Shown here in pieces: positions 49,099 to 58,933 of a DNA stretch of 64,000 bases. Where the stretch lies: the NCBI RefSeq assembly GCF_000219915.2, contig NC_017964.1, positions 3,286,001 through 3,350,000 of the forward strand. Reading direction: 5' to 3'. The notes under the pieces are model-generated. The model searched no databases. It was not told where the DNA came from and saw only the letters and a program-made list of their open reading frames with translations. This DNA is from Advenella kashmirensis WT001 (GTDB lineage: Bacteria; Pseudomonadota; Gammaproteobacteria; Burkholderiales; Burkholderiaceae_B). Position numbers and translations under genes: made by a program. Each line of letters starts with the position of its first letter. Position 1 is the first letter of the stretch.

Positions 49099-49800
49099 AT
49101 GGATACACTGATTCACGGCTCGGGCCCCATCAAAATTATCGCCATACACGGCATACAGGGGACCAACCGCGTCTGGCTGCCGCTGGCAGCCCAACTGGCC
49201 CACCAGTGCACTTTTATTTTGCCGAACCTGCCGGGAAGAGGCGCCCAGCGGGACTGCTCTGAACATGACATGACCCTTGAATCGTTTGCAAATGTGATTG
49301 AAGACACGGTACACAAGTATATCAATGATGGCCAGCCTTATTGCCTTGCCGGCTGGAGTATGGGCGTAAGCGTGGCCCTGGCCTTTGTCGGCCAGGCGCA
49401 GGCAAAACGGCCCGATAAACTGATGTTGCTGTCCGGGGTGCCCGATATCAGCCAGGTTTCCTGGTTTACGCAAACAACGCAAGCACAGTTGCTTGAGGAG
49501 ATTGGCGAACGCGAACAGCGCCTGCAGCTGCAGGAAGCGGCCACGCATCATGCGGTTATGTGGACCTGGCAGTCCATTGCACGGTGCTCACTGCGCGAAC
49601 AATGCGCGTTGGTGGATGTTCCCTGTCTGATTATGACTGGCACCCGGGATGAGGACTCTCCCTTGCCGTTGGTATCCGAGTTTCGCCAGCTGCTTGCAAA
49701 CCCCACTTTTCTCACGATAGACAATGCGGGCCATTCGATTCTGACTAAGAACACCGCTGCCGTCTCAGCCGGATTTTCCGACTTTCTCAATCTGGAGTAA
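49099..49800 (+). CDS. Alpha/beta-fold hydrolase
   Basis: A 233-residue hydrolase. HGIQGTNRVWLPLAAQLAHQ holds the oxyanion region, AGWSMGVSVALAFVG the nucleophile serine (GWSMG), and DNAGHSILTKNTAA the catalytic His; an Asp lies in GTRDEDSPLPLV. The size and lack of a lid-type insert fit BioH-like or carboxylesterase-like enzymes. The ATG at 49099 begins MDTLIHGSGPIKI; the longer open frame upstream is AT-rich and not used. The Fe-ADH gene begins three bases after its stop, so they act together. Confidence 0.84.
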   Translation: MDTLIHGSGPIKIIAIHGIQGTNRVWLPLAAQLAHQCTFILPNLPGRGAQRDCSEHDMTLESFANVIEDTVHKYINDGQPYCLAGWSMGVSVALAFVGQAQAKRPDKLMLLSGVPDISQVSWFTQTTQAQLLEEIGEREQRLQLQEAATHHAVMWTWQSIARCSLREQCALVDVPCLIMTGTRDEDSPLPLVSEFRQLLANPTFLTIDNAGHSILTKNTAAVSAGFSDFLNLE

Positions 49801-49803
49801 TGC

Positions 49804-51105
49804 ATGAATTTTGACGACCATCTGTTTTTCTGCGCACCCTCTCGCCTGATCATCAGGGAAGGCGCCAGACATGATCTGCCTGCCCTGCTGGCCAAACTGG
49901 GCTATCACAGCGGCATACTCGTTACCGATAGCTATTTCGCAGAACAAACGCCATGGGTCAGCGAATATGTGCAGGCTGCCGGCAAATGCGGGATCAGCAC
50001 TTACGTATTTAGCGGCGGTGAGCCTGATCCGTCCACAACACTGTGCGACCAGGCGACGCAGCACATTCTGGCCCAGACACAGGACCAGACGCCCGATCAT
50101 GTGATCGCGCTGGGCGGCGGCAGCAATATGGATCTGGCCAAGGCGCTCACGCTGACGTTGCGCAGCAAAAAACCAGTAGCGCACTACAAGGACGGCATTG
50201 GCAACGATGAACCGCTGCCCTTTATCGCCGTGCCGACAACCTCGGGCACGGCCTCGGAAGTCACGCCAGGCGCCATTCTGATAGACCCCGACAACGCGAC
50301 CAAGATCGCCTTGATGGATAATCGCTTGCGACCGTTTATTGCACTCGTCGATCCACAGTTCACCTATACCTGTCCGCCGCGCGTCACCGCCGACGCCGGC
50401 ATCGATGCGTTGATCCACGCTATGGAATCCTATGTCACCATGGATTCGAATCAGTTTGAGCGCAACAACAATCCGGATCCAGGCTACAGTGGACGCACCC
50501 ACTTGAGCAAGATGTTCGCCCGCGAATCCATGATGCTTTGCGCCCGCCACCTGCGACAGGCTTACCTGAATGGCGCCGACTCGCAGGCACGCATCGGCAT
50601 GAGCTATGCCAGCGTGTTTGCAGGCCTGTCTTATGGCAGCGCAGGACTGAACGCGGTGCATGGCATCGCCTACAGTATTGCCGGTCTGACTCATGAAACA
50701 CACGGCCGCACCAACGCCGTGATCCTTCCTTATGTTCTATATGAGTTGCGCGAAAACCGCTTGCAGGAACTCAAAGAAATTGCCGCGATTTTTGGCATAA
50801 CCGGCCAGGGCCACGAGCACGAACACGATACTGTTTTACAACTGGTGCGGACACTTCAGACGCTGGTCAGCGAACTGGGTATTCCCAATAACCTGAAAGA
50901 TTTTGGCATCAAAGAAGCCGATCTGCCGCGCCTGTACGCAGACGCAATGAGCGTGACCCGTCTGCGCAACGCATTTGCCGTTCCGGATACCTCTGCGTCG
51001 TACCTGCGCATTATTGCCAATGCATGGGCTGGCGAGTTTACCGACACGCCTCTCGCTGTTCTGCGGCATGTGCAGGAAAGCCAGGAGGCTTGCACTTCCG
51101 AATAA
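49804..51105 (+). CDS. Iron-containing alcohol dehydrogenase
   Basis: A 433-residue group III dehydrogenase. The NAD(P)-binding motif is IALGGGSNMDLAKAL, followed by AVPTTSGTASEVTPGAIL, both family signatures. Metal ligands appear as DAGIDALIHAMES (Asp and His), GLNAVHGIAYSIAG (His) and ETHGRTNAVILPYV (His). An insert around 50450-50500 (QFERNNNPDPGYSGRTHLSK) is not common. It oxidises or reduces an alcohol/aldehyde; coupled with the hydrolase it may process an ester-derived alcohol (inference). Confidence 0.88.
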   Translation: MNFDDHLFFCAPSRLIIREGARHDLPALLAKLGYHSGILVTDSYFAEQTPWVSEYVQAAGKCGISTYVFSGGEPDPSTTLCDQATQHILAQTQDQTPDHVIALGGGSNMDLAKALTLTLRSKKPVAHYKDGIGNDEPLPFIAVPTTSGTASEVTPGAILIDPDNATKIALMDNRLRPFIALVDPQFTYTCPPRVTADAGIDALIHAMESYVTMDSNQFERNNNPDPGYSGRTHLSKMFARESMMLCARHLRQAYLNGADSQARIGMSYASVFAGLSYGSAGLNAVHGIAYSIAGLTHETHGRTNAVILPYVLYELRENRLQELKEIAAIFGITGQGHEHEHDTVLQLVRTLQTLVSELGIPNNLKDFGIKEADLPRLYADAMSVTRLRNAFAVPDTSASYLRIIANAWAGEFTDTPLAVLRHVQESQEACTSE

Positions 51106-51499
51106 CCTGCCTGCTCACCCGCGCCCGGCAGCTGGCGCAGCGTGCTGGCCTTTGCAAATAATCAATACCCAAAGGCACATACTGCCGGGCAGTGCCGGGA
51201 CGCCCCAGCGCACCAGAAGAGCCATCGGGCCGTACCGACTGCTGAAGCGGCCTGCTGCGTACGACTGGTGCCTTGCAACTACGCGCGCCACCCTCAATTG
51301 CAACCGTGATTGCTCCTCGTTTTTTTCAGGGGAACCGTAGCGGGCGTTCCATGCTGCGCCAGCGCTGTTACCCCCTTTGCCCAGACCCCTTTATGATGAT
51401 CTGCAGCTATCGTGATATCACATTCATGATATATTTCTATTGCATTTCAGTAATATATCAGTTAAATTCAAGAAAAATATATTGATAAGGAGACTGGCA
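51106..51499 (+). other. Long intergenic region before the MFS gene
   Basis: This stretch of 394 bases holds no supportable gene. The left two thirds are GC-rich with repeated TGCCGGG words (near 51182-51200); the last 100 bases are AT-rich and should hold the MFS promoter. GTGATATCAC (51412-51421) is a perfect 10-base palindrome. AAGGAG at 51487-51492 is the ribosome site of the MFS gene. Confidence 0.45.
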
Positions 51500-52873
51500 A
51501 TGGCATCAATACCTATTACGCCATCGGATATTTCAGGTCGTATGGAACGGCTACCGATGACAAGTTATCAAACCAAATTGTTCTGTATTATCGCGACCGC
51601 ATGGTTCTTTGATTCGATGGATCTGGGCGTCATGACGTTTATTCTGGGGTCGATCAAAGCCGAGTTCGGTCTGAGCATTGCCCAGACCGGGATCGTGGCC
51701 AGCGCCAGTTTTCTTGGTATGCTGATCGGCGCTGCTGTCGCCGGCGTATTGGCCGATCGGTTCGGTCGCAAGCCCGTGTTCCAGATCAGTATGGTTTTCT
51801 GGGGACTGGGCAGCCTGTTCTGTGGCCTGTCGACCGACGTCAACATGCTGATTGCCAGTCGCATCGTGCTGGGTTTCGGCATGGGTATGGAATTTCCGGT
51901 AGGTCTGTCGATCGTTTCGGAAATTGTTCCCTCCAACCGTCGTGGCAGATATCTGGCCATCCTGGAAGGCTTCTGGCCTATCGGTTTCATCTGTTCTGGC
52001 CTGCTGAGCTATCTGCTGCTGGAACCCATCGGCTGGCGCGGTATTTTCTTTGTATTGGCGGTGCCTGCTGTGTTCGTTTTCTATATCCGTCGTCACGTTC
52101 CTGAATCGCCCCGCTGGCTGTCAGATTCAGGGCAAAGTGAAAAAGCCGACAGCGTCATGACCACCATGGAAAATCATGTGCGCAAAACACTTAACAATAA
52201 AGAGTTGCCGCCCATAGTCTCGCTGCCGGCCACTGCCACGCAGTCCAATTCAGGCAATAGCTTCTCTGAGTTGTGGAAGGGTGAATACGGACGCCGCACC
52301 CTGATGCTGTGGATACTGTGGTTTTTTGCACTAATGGGCTATTACGGCCTGACCAGCTGGCTTGGCGCGTTGCTACAGCAAGCCGGTTACGAAGTGACCA
52401 AATCCGTGCAGTACACCGTCACTATTTCACTGGCGGGCATTCCCGGCTTTATCTTCGCTTCCTGGATCATTGAGAAAATCGGCCGCAAGCCCACATGTGT
52501 TCTGCTGCTGCTGGGTAGTGCCGTTTCGGTATACATCTATGGGCATGTGGCAAGCGTAAAGGGTGACCTGCAATACCTGATGATGTCCGGCATGTTCATG
52601 CAATTCTGCCTTTTTGGCATGTGGTCCATTCTGTACGCCTATACCCCTGAGCTGTATCCCACACGCATCCGCGCCACCGGCGCCGGCTTTGCGTCATCCA
52701 TTGGTCGACTGGGTTCGTTTGTGGGGCCCTTTGCCGTAGGCTTTCTGCTACCGGTCACCGGACAGACTGGCGTGTTTACGCTGGGTGCTGTCTCATTCGT
52801 CATCGCAGCTGCGGTTGTTGTATTGCTGGGGGTAGAGACCCGTGGCCGGGCCCTTGAAGACATATCCGGATAA
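51500..52873 (+). CDS. MFS transporter, metabolite:H+ symporter type
   Basis: A 457-residue, twelve-helix permease. MTSYQTKLFCIIATAWFFDS leads into helix 1 (FDSMDLGVMTFILGSIKAEF), ADRFGRKPVFQISMVFWGLG is the loop 2-3 MFS signature and LYPTRIRATGAGFASSIGRL the late one. The family moves aromatic acids, niacin or other small carboxylates. AAGGAG lies seven bases before the ATG. It lies between the Fe-ADH and the membrane hydroxylase on the same strand, so probably imports the substrate of this cluster (inference). Confidence 0.86.
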   Translation: MASIPITPSDISGRMERLPMTSYQTKLFCIIATAWFFDSMDLGVMTFILGSIKAEFGLSIAQTGIVASASFLGMLIGAAVAGVLADRFGRKPVFQISMVFWGLGSLFCGLSTDVNMLIASRIVLGFGMGMEFPVGLSIVSEIVPSNRRGRYLAILEGFWPIGFICSGLLSYLLLEPIGWRGIFFVLAVPAVFVFYIRRHVPESPRWLSDSGQSEKADSVMTTMENHVRKTLNNKELPPIVSLPATATQSNSGNSFSELWKGEYGRRTLMLWILWFFALMGYYGLTSWLGALLQQAGYEVTKSVQYTVTISLAGIPGFIFASWIIEKIGRKPTCVLLLLGSAVSVYIYGHVASVKGDLQYLMMSGMFMQFCLFGMWSILYAYTPELYPTRIRATGAGFASSIGRLGSFVGPFAVGFLLPVTGQTGVFTLGAVSFVIAAAVVVLLGVETRGRALEDISG

Positions 52874-52923
52874 GTGGCCGGGTAATGAATGGCAATTGAG
52901 ATTTTATTTCAGGAGTAATGATT

Positions 52924-53741
52924 ATGATGACCGAAAGGCAACGAAAATTTCGCGAACAATATAAAAGCGATATCAGCCCCTTGTATAACGGACTGGTGCA
53001 CATCGGCGTGATGTATGCGGTCGGCATAGCCGCAGTCATCTATTGCATCTCGCAACTGAGCACGGCGAGCTGGGAGTATTTATTGATTATTCCCGTCTTC
53101 CTGGCGGGCAACTTCGTGGAATGGGCCATGCATACCTACGTGATGCACAGACGCATTGACGTGTTTGCCTGCGCGCCATTTACGAAAGGCATACCCGGCA
53201 GCATCATCAGTATTTCACCGACAATGACATTACGATAGATTCAAGCCGCGAATTCAGGATTGTCTTTTTCCCATGGCGGGTTTTGCTGACGCTTGGCGTT
53301 GGCGGCCTGGTCCTGGGCTATCTGGCTTCGGTGATTATCAATCCCAATGCCGGTTATGTTGTTTTCCTTACAATGGTGCTGCAATATCTTGTGTATGAAA
53401 CCTTCCATTACTGCTGCCATGTTCATGACAATTGGTTCGTGCGCAATGTGCCCTTTATCAATACCATCCGGCGCCATCACACGGCGCACCACAATATGGG
53501 GCTGATGATGCATTACAACATGAACCTGACCTTCCCTATTGCAGACTGGTTCATGAAGACCAGCGATCTTGATCGCGGGCTGCTTGGCCACCTGTTCAAT
53601 GGTTATAGCGAAAAGCATATCAAGGAAGAACTCAAACCGATCATCAGAAAATATCGAAACGATGATGCCAGCGTCAGTCTGGATGGACCCAATCTCACTT
53701 CCGAAGAACAAAGCGTGCTCAACCGCGCCATGGCGCGTTGA
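52924..53741 (+). CDS. Sterol desaturase/fatty acid hydroxylase superfamily protein, frameshifted
   Basis: The repaired protein has about 272 residues. It is an integral-membrane di-iron oxygenase with the His-box pattern: VEWAMHTYVMHRRID, then ERHTRQHHQYF, ETFHYCCHVHD and RRHHTAHHNMG. It hydroxylates or desaturates a lipid or hydrophobic substrate. Adding one C at 53168-53169 restores RRIDVFALRAIYERHTRQHH, so the break is a single lost base. AGGAG is only two bases from the first ATG (52918) but eight from 52924, favouring the latter. A strong terminator follows. Confidence 0.83.
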
Positions 53742-53835
53742 TCATGCGCCTTGCGGTCTGGCCGCCGGTCAGCCGGTCTCGTTCCCAACGGATCTGACAC
53801 CGGCAGCGTCGTAGTGCATCAGTATTCTCTTCATA

Positions 53836-53866
53836 CCCTGTATCCAACACCGGATACAGGGTTTTT
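53836..53866 (+). terminator. Strong rho-independent terminator after the membrane hydroxylase gene
   Basis: CCCTGTATCC (53836-53845) pairs perfectly with GGATACAGGG (53852-53861) across a six-base loop, then TTTTT. It ends at the stop of the convergent deacylase gene and serves the plus-strand gene. Confidence 0.8.
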
Positions 53867-55339
53867 CTATTGTGTTGTCTGAACCGACAGGCCGTCACGA
53901 CGCAGCACCCGGCCTGGCCGTTGCCCACTCGGTTTGCCATCCTCCCAGACAATCTTGCCGTTGACCAGGACCGTGCTGATGCCAATGGCAGCGGCCACAG
54001 GTTGGGCGAAGGTTGCCGCCTCATCCACCGTTTGTTCATCAAACAATGTGATATCCGCAAATGCTCCCTGCCGGATGACACCGCGATCGGTCAGGCCGAA
54101 TTTGCCTGCAGTCAGTCCGGTCATTTTATGCAATGCCTTCTCCAGGGAAAACAGCCCCAGGCCACGACTGTAATGCCCCAGCACCCGTGGAAAGCTTCCC
54201 CACAATCGGGGATGCGGTTTTTCATCATGAGGCAACCCATCGGAGCCGATCATTGTGTCGTCAAATTGCAGGATGCGCTGTACGTCGGCGTCATCCATCC
54301 GATAGTAAATCGCACCGGCGGGCAACAGCTTCTCAATGGCCTCTTCGGTGCTTATATTCAATTGGTTTGCGATCTGGTCCAGGTCCATCCCCGCCATCTG
54401 CGGCAGGCCTTTTGACCAGGTCACCGTGACCCGTGTCGCATTGGCTACCAGCTTTGGTGACAGGATGGTCGATGACGCATCGTAGGGATAGCAATCTAGA
54501 CAAATAGGCTGCCTGGTCATATGATCTGCGATATACGCCAGCGTTTCGGCCGATCGACCATGGTTCTGAACGCCCACCACCTTGTGATGAGATATAACAA
54601 CGGGCACGCCAACCTGCCGGCCAATCAGGAACGATTCTTCCAGCGCCTCGATGACACGATCGCCTTCATCGCGCATATGTGTGCAATAAATGCCGCCATA
54701 GCGTGCCAGGGGAGCGCACACGTCAATTACTTCCTGCGTGGGTGCAGCCACCGCCGGCGGATAGACCAGACCGGTGGATACGCCAATGGCCCCGGCCTCC
54801 ATCGCTTCGATCACCAGCGCCTGCATTGCAGATATTTCGCTATCGGTAGCCGCTCTGGTGACGTCATCCATTGTTGCAACGCGCAGGGTCGAATGCCCGA
54901 CCAGCATGGCACAGTTGGTCGCCGCCGGGCGGGCGCTCAGTTCGCTGACGTATTGCGCGAAGCTGCGAAACCGGAACCAGCCGCCTTGCTCATCCAGCAG
55001 ATTCAGAGGCGGCGTTACCGGGTCCGGAATGTCCCGCGGCATGGGCGCCAGAGAAATACCGCAATTGCCGCCAATCACGGTCGTGATTCCCTGGCTTACC
55101 TTGGGCGCCATATCCCCTTCTGACAGCATCAGCCTGTCATCGTGGGTATGGGCGTCAATAAACCCCGGGCAGACGATCAGGCCACTGGCATCAATCACCT
55201 TATCTGCGCTCGCCTGCGACAAATCGCCAACGTGCACGATGCGCTCGCCCGAGATGGCAACGTCGGCCGTAAAACGCGCGCTGCCGGTGCCGTCGACGAC
55301 ATCACCATTGACAATCAAAACATCATAATGTGTATTCAT
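53867..55339 (-). CDS. N-acyl-D-amino-acid deacylase (D-aminoacylase) family amidohydrolase
   Basis: A 490-residue amidohydrolase. It opens MNTHYDVLIVNGDVVDGTGS, then the metal site GFIDAHTHDDRLML, TTVIGGNCGISLAPMP with the conserved Cys, MEAGAIGVSTGLVYPPA, and later HMRDEGDRVIEALEE; DDTMIGSDGLPHDEKPHPRL is the C-terminal active-site loop. The family removes the acyl group from N-acyl-D-amino acids. It is the last gene of the long minus-strand operon and lies 48 bases after the ABC ATPase stop, so its substrate is probably what the transporter brings in. Confidence 0.88.
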   Translation of the reverse strand: MNTHYDVLIVNGDVVDGTGSARFTADVAISGERIVHVGDLSQASADKVIDASGLIVCPGFIDAHTHDDRLMLSEGDMAPKVSQGITTVIGGNCGISLAPMPRDIPDPVTPPLNLLDEQGGWFRFRSFAQYVSELSARPAATNCAMLVGHSTLRVATMDDVTRAATDSEISAMQALVIEAMEAGAIGVSTGLVYPPAVAAPTQEVIDVCAPLARYGGIYCTHMRDEGDRVIEALEESFLIGRQVGVPVVISHHKVVGVQNHGRSAETLAYIADHMTRQPICLDCYPYDASSTILSPKLVANATRVTVTWSKGLPQMAGMDLDQIANQLNISTEEAIEKLLPAGAIYYRMDDADVQRILQFDDTMIGSDGLPHDEKPHPRLWGSFPRVLGHYSRGLGLFSLEKALHKMTGLTAGKFGLTDRGVIRQGAFADITLFDEQTVDEAATFAQPVAAAIGISTVLVNGKIVWEDGKPSGQRPGRVLRRDGLSVQTTQ

Positions 55340-55387
55340 TTCTGATCTCTAAAATATGGAAGGCGTCTTGCGATTGATTAACAGCGG

Positions 55388-57073
55388 TCACGCCGGCAAT
55401 CCCGCCTGCTCTCCCGCTTCAGACATGGCACGAAAGTTCTGAAAATCCCAGTGTCTGCCCGGAGCGGCATCAATCAGCGCTCGGGTATAGGCTTGCGTTG
55501 GCGCAGTCAGTACGGTGTGGGCCTTGCCCGATTCGACAATTTTCCCCTGTTGCATGACGATAATGGCATCGCAAATCTGCGCCGCAACCCGCAAGTCATG
55601 TGTAATAAACAACACACCAACGCCCGTGCGTTCGCGCACTTCATCGAGCAGCGCCAGCACCTGCGCCTGTACCGACACATCGAGCGCAGACACCGCCTCG
55701 TCGGCAACCAGGATATCGGGTTCCAGCGCCAGGGCCCTGGCAATGCAGATACGTTGTCGCTGCCCGCCGGAAAATTGATGAGGATAGCGCTGCAATGCCT
55801 CTTTAGTCAGGCCTACAAGCTGCATCAACGCAGCCGCCCTATCCATCGCAACATCCTTGGACACACCGAAATTGAGCAATCCCTCGATGATCGAATCACC
55901 CACGGTCATGCGCGGGTTCAGGGAGCGATAGGGATCCTGAAATACTATCTGGATACGCTGGCGCATGGGCCGCAACTGGCTTCCCGAAAGCTGTGCAATA
56001 TCCCGGTCTTTGATATGGATATGACCCGAACTCGGTTGCAGCAGCCTGACGATACAGCGCGCAACGGTTGATTTGCCGGAACCGGATTCGCCCACAATCC
56101 CCACAATTTCTCCACGACTGAGCGTCAGGTTGATATTGTTGGCCGCAGTGATATGGCGTCCGGTCCCCCAAAATCTTTTCTCGGAATAGGTCTTGACCAG
56201 ACCGGACACATCAAGCACCTTTTCCCCCTCGTTCTGCTCACGCTGCTTGGGTACCAGGCTGGGCACCGAAGACACCAGCATGCGGCTGTACGGATGCTTA
56301 GGGTTTCTGAGAATGACGTCACGCGTGCCTGTTTCCATGACCTCGCCCTTGTTCATCACCACAATCCGATCGGCGATTTCTGCAACCACGCCAAAATCAT
56401 GCGTAATAAACAGCACGGCCATATTGTTTTTTATCTGAAGCTCACGGATCAGCAGCAAAATCTGTTTCTGGGTGGTGACATCCAGCGCCGTGGTGGGTTC
56501 ATCGGCAATCAGCAGCCGGGGCTGCAGAATCAGCGCCATGCAAATAACCACCCGTTGCCGCTGTCCGCCAGACAATTGGTGCGGATACGCGTCGTAGATC
56601 CGCTCAGGATCGGGCATATGCACCGACTCGAGCATAAGCAGCACCGCCTGGCGACGCTGTTTTGCAGACATAGTGCTGTGGATCCGCAGCACTTCGTCAA
56701 TCTGGCTCCCCACTTTCTGCACAGGGTTTAGCGCAGTCATCGGTTCCTGGAAAATCATCGACATTCTGGTGGCTCGCAGCTCGCGCAGACGCTTGGTCGT
56801 GGCTTGCAGTACGTCTTCGCCATCGAGCATGATGCTGCCGCTGCATGCCTGCAGGCTATCCTCGCCGAGCAGGCCCATCACCGTATACGAGGATACCGAT
56901 TTGCCCGAACCCGACTCACCCACCACACACAGCGTTTCGCCGGCAAATACATCAAAGCTGATGTTATTGACGACACGTCTTTCGGGGCCAGCACCGGCGA
57001 CCCGCACCGACAGTTCGCGTACCCGCAACACCGGTTCCGCATTTTCCGTATTTTTGATAGTGTCTTGGTTCAT
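55388..57073 (-). CDS. Peptide ABC transporter ATPase, fused DppD-DppF type
   Basis: A 561-residue protein with two complete ABC modules in one chain, like GsiA. Each has Walker A ([18 protein letters not shown] and [20 protein letters not shown]), a signature ([40 protein letters not shown]) and Walker B ([26 protein letters not shown]). The second Walker B has DEA instead of DEP. It drives import of oligopeptides or similar. The start overlaps the permease stop by four bases (ATGA). Confidence 0.9.
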   Translation of the reverse strand: MNQDTIKNTENAEPVLRVRELSVRVAGAGPERRVVNNISFDVFAGETLCVVGESGSGKSVSSYTVMGLLGEDSLQACSGSIMLDGEDVLQATTKRLRELRATRMSMIFQEPMTALNPVQKVGSQIDEVLRIHSTMSAKQRRQAVLLMLESVHMPDPERIYDAYPHQLSGGQRQRVVICMALILQPRLLIADEPTTALDVTTQKQILLLIRELQIKNNMAVLFITHDFGVVAEIADRIVVMNKGEVMETGTRDVILRNPKHPYSRMLVSSVPSLVPKQREQNEGEKVLDVSGLVKTYSEKRFWGTGRHITAANNINLTLSRGEIVGIVGESGSGKSTVARCIVRLLQPSSGHIHIKDRDIAQLSGSQLRPMRQRIQIVFQDPYRSLNPRMTVGDSIIEGLLNFGVSKDVAMDRAAALMQLVGLTKEALQRYPHQFSGGQRQRICIARALALEPDILVADEAVSALDVSVQAQVLALLDEVRERTGVGVLFITHDLRVAAQICDAIIVMQQGKIVESGKAHTVLTAPTQAYTRALIDAAPGRHWDFQNFRAMSEAGEQAGLPA

Positions 57074-57977
57074 GATTTTTTCGCCATTCTTGGATCCAGC
57101 ACATCACGCAATACATCGCCCAGGATATTGACGCAAAGCAATGTCAATGCGAGCAGGATACCGGGGTACAGGATCAGCCCGGGCAACAACCGAAAATACA
57201 TGCGTCCCTCGGACATCATATTGCCCCACGAGGGAATCTCTGGCGGCAGCCCGGCCCCCAGGAAACTGAGGGTCGCCTCGGTAAGGATGGCGGCAGCAAA
57301 AATATAGGTGCCCTGTACGATCAGCGGCGCTACCGTATTGGGAATCATATGGCGCCACAGAATGGTACGAACGCGTGTACCCAGGGAAACGGCCGCTTCT
57401 ACATAGGGCTCGGCACGCACCGACAGGATCACGCCACGCACCAGTCGCACCACCCGCGGAATTTCTGGAATCGTAATGGCTACGAGAACCGTGACCAGCT
57501 ACCGCCAGTGAGCGACACCAGGGCGATGGCCAGCAGAATGCCGGGAATCGCCATGATACCGTCCATCACCCGCATGATAATGCCATCGGCAAACCTGAAA
57601 TAACCGGCAATCACCCCGATAAGCAATCCGGCGGTCAGGCTCATCACAGTTGCGCCGATACCGACAATTAGCGAAACCCGAGCGCCGTACAATGCACGCG
57701 AATAGGTATCGCGCCCGAATGCATCAGTGCCCAGCCAGTGCGCGGACGATTCTTTGGCCAGCCTTTCAGCCGGATTGATGGCCACAGGGTCTACGGTGCC
57801 AAGCAAGGGCGCGCATACCGCCACAAAAATGATCAGCATGAACATTACAAATGCAATCAAGACCGGAACGCTGCCAAGCGCCGCGCGCAGCTGACCGGAT
57901 AAAGTCGAATAATGTTCCGCAACCGGCTGCCCAGGGGCCGAAGCCGGCAGCATTTCTGAAGTGAGTGGGACAGTCAT
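57070..57977 (-). CDS. Peptide ABC transporter permease (DppC type), frameshifted
   Basis: The repaired protein has about 302 residues. N-terminal HWLGTDAFGRDTYSRALYGA and ARVSLIVGIGATVMSLTAG mark DppC; LGTRVRTILWRHMIPNTVAP is the coupling loop near the C-terminus. One C is missing near 57499; adding it reads GGSLVTVLVAITIPEIPRVV. A polar N-terminal stretch precedes the first helix. It sits nine bases after the DppB stop and overlaps the ATPase gene, so the transporter is one operon. Confidence 0.86.
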
Positions 57978-57986
57978 GGTAGTCCT

Positions 57987-58926
57987 TCAATAACGAATTC
58001 TTGAATCAAAAACCGTATAAAGCAGATCAACAATCAAATTGATCAGGATATATACGATGGAAAAAAGCAGTATCAGACCCTGGATAACCGGATAGTCGCG
58101 AGCAAGCACTGCTTCGACAACCAGCCGTCCCAGGCCCGGCAGATTGAAGACCGATTCGGTGACCACCACGCCGCTGATCAGGGATGCAATGCCGATACCG
58201 ATGACCGTGACAATGGGTACGGCTGCGTTACGCAAGGCATGTCGCATGAGCACCGATTTTTCTTTCAGGCCTTTGGCGCGTGCAGTGCGAATATAGTCTT
58301 CGCCCATGACTTCGATAATGCTGCTGCGCGTGATGCGGGCGATCAAAGCCACATAAATTGCACTTAGCGCCAGGGTGGGCAGAATCAAGCGCTGCGCAAA
58401 AGGCAGCAGCCCCGCCGATAGCGGTTTGTAACCCTGTACCGGCAGCCAGTCCAGCTGGATGGCGAAAAAATAGATCAGTAAATAACCAACAACAAAGGTG
58501 GGAATCGAAAACCCCAGCACAGACAGGCTCATGATCAGGCGATCCAGCAGTTTGCCTTGTCGCCATGCAGCAATGACACCCAACGGAATGGCAATGATCA
58601 CGGTCAGCACGATCGTTGACAGCGCAAGCGCCAGGGTTGGCCCCATGCGTCCGGCAATCATCTGCAGCACGGGTGTGCCCGATAACAGCGAAACGCCAAG
58701 GTCGCCCTGCAGCAGCGCCCTACCCAGACGACAAATTGCGTATAAATCGGCTGATCCAGGCCCATGGTCTGGCGGATCTGCTCAAGCTGAGCCGCAGTGG
58801 CATCGTCTCCTGCAATAATGGCAGCAGGTCGCCTGGTGTGAGCCGAAGAATGGCAAAGATGACTATGGCAACCATCACGATAACCGGCAGTGTAGCCAGA
58901 AGCCGACGGGTAATATAGGTAATCAT
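57987..58926 (-). CDS. Peptide ABC transporter permease (DppB type), two frameshifts
   Basis: Repaired length is about 313 residues. The N-terminus is MITYITRRLLATLPVIVMVA and LRLTPGDP; the C-terminal half has the DppB signature YIRTARAKGLKEKSVLMRHA and AVPIVTVIGIGIASLISG. Two one-base losses, near 58827 (adding C gives TPGDPAAIIAGDDATAAQL) and near the CCC of 58718-58720 (adding G gives VWVGALLQGDLGVSLLSG), explain why the frame is in three pieces. It follows the binding protein stop by seven bases. Confidence 0.85.
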
Positions 58927-58933
58927 GACTGAC

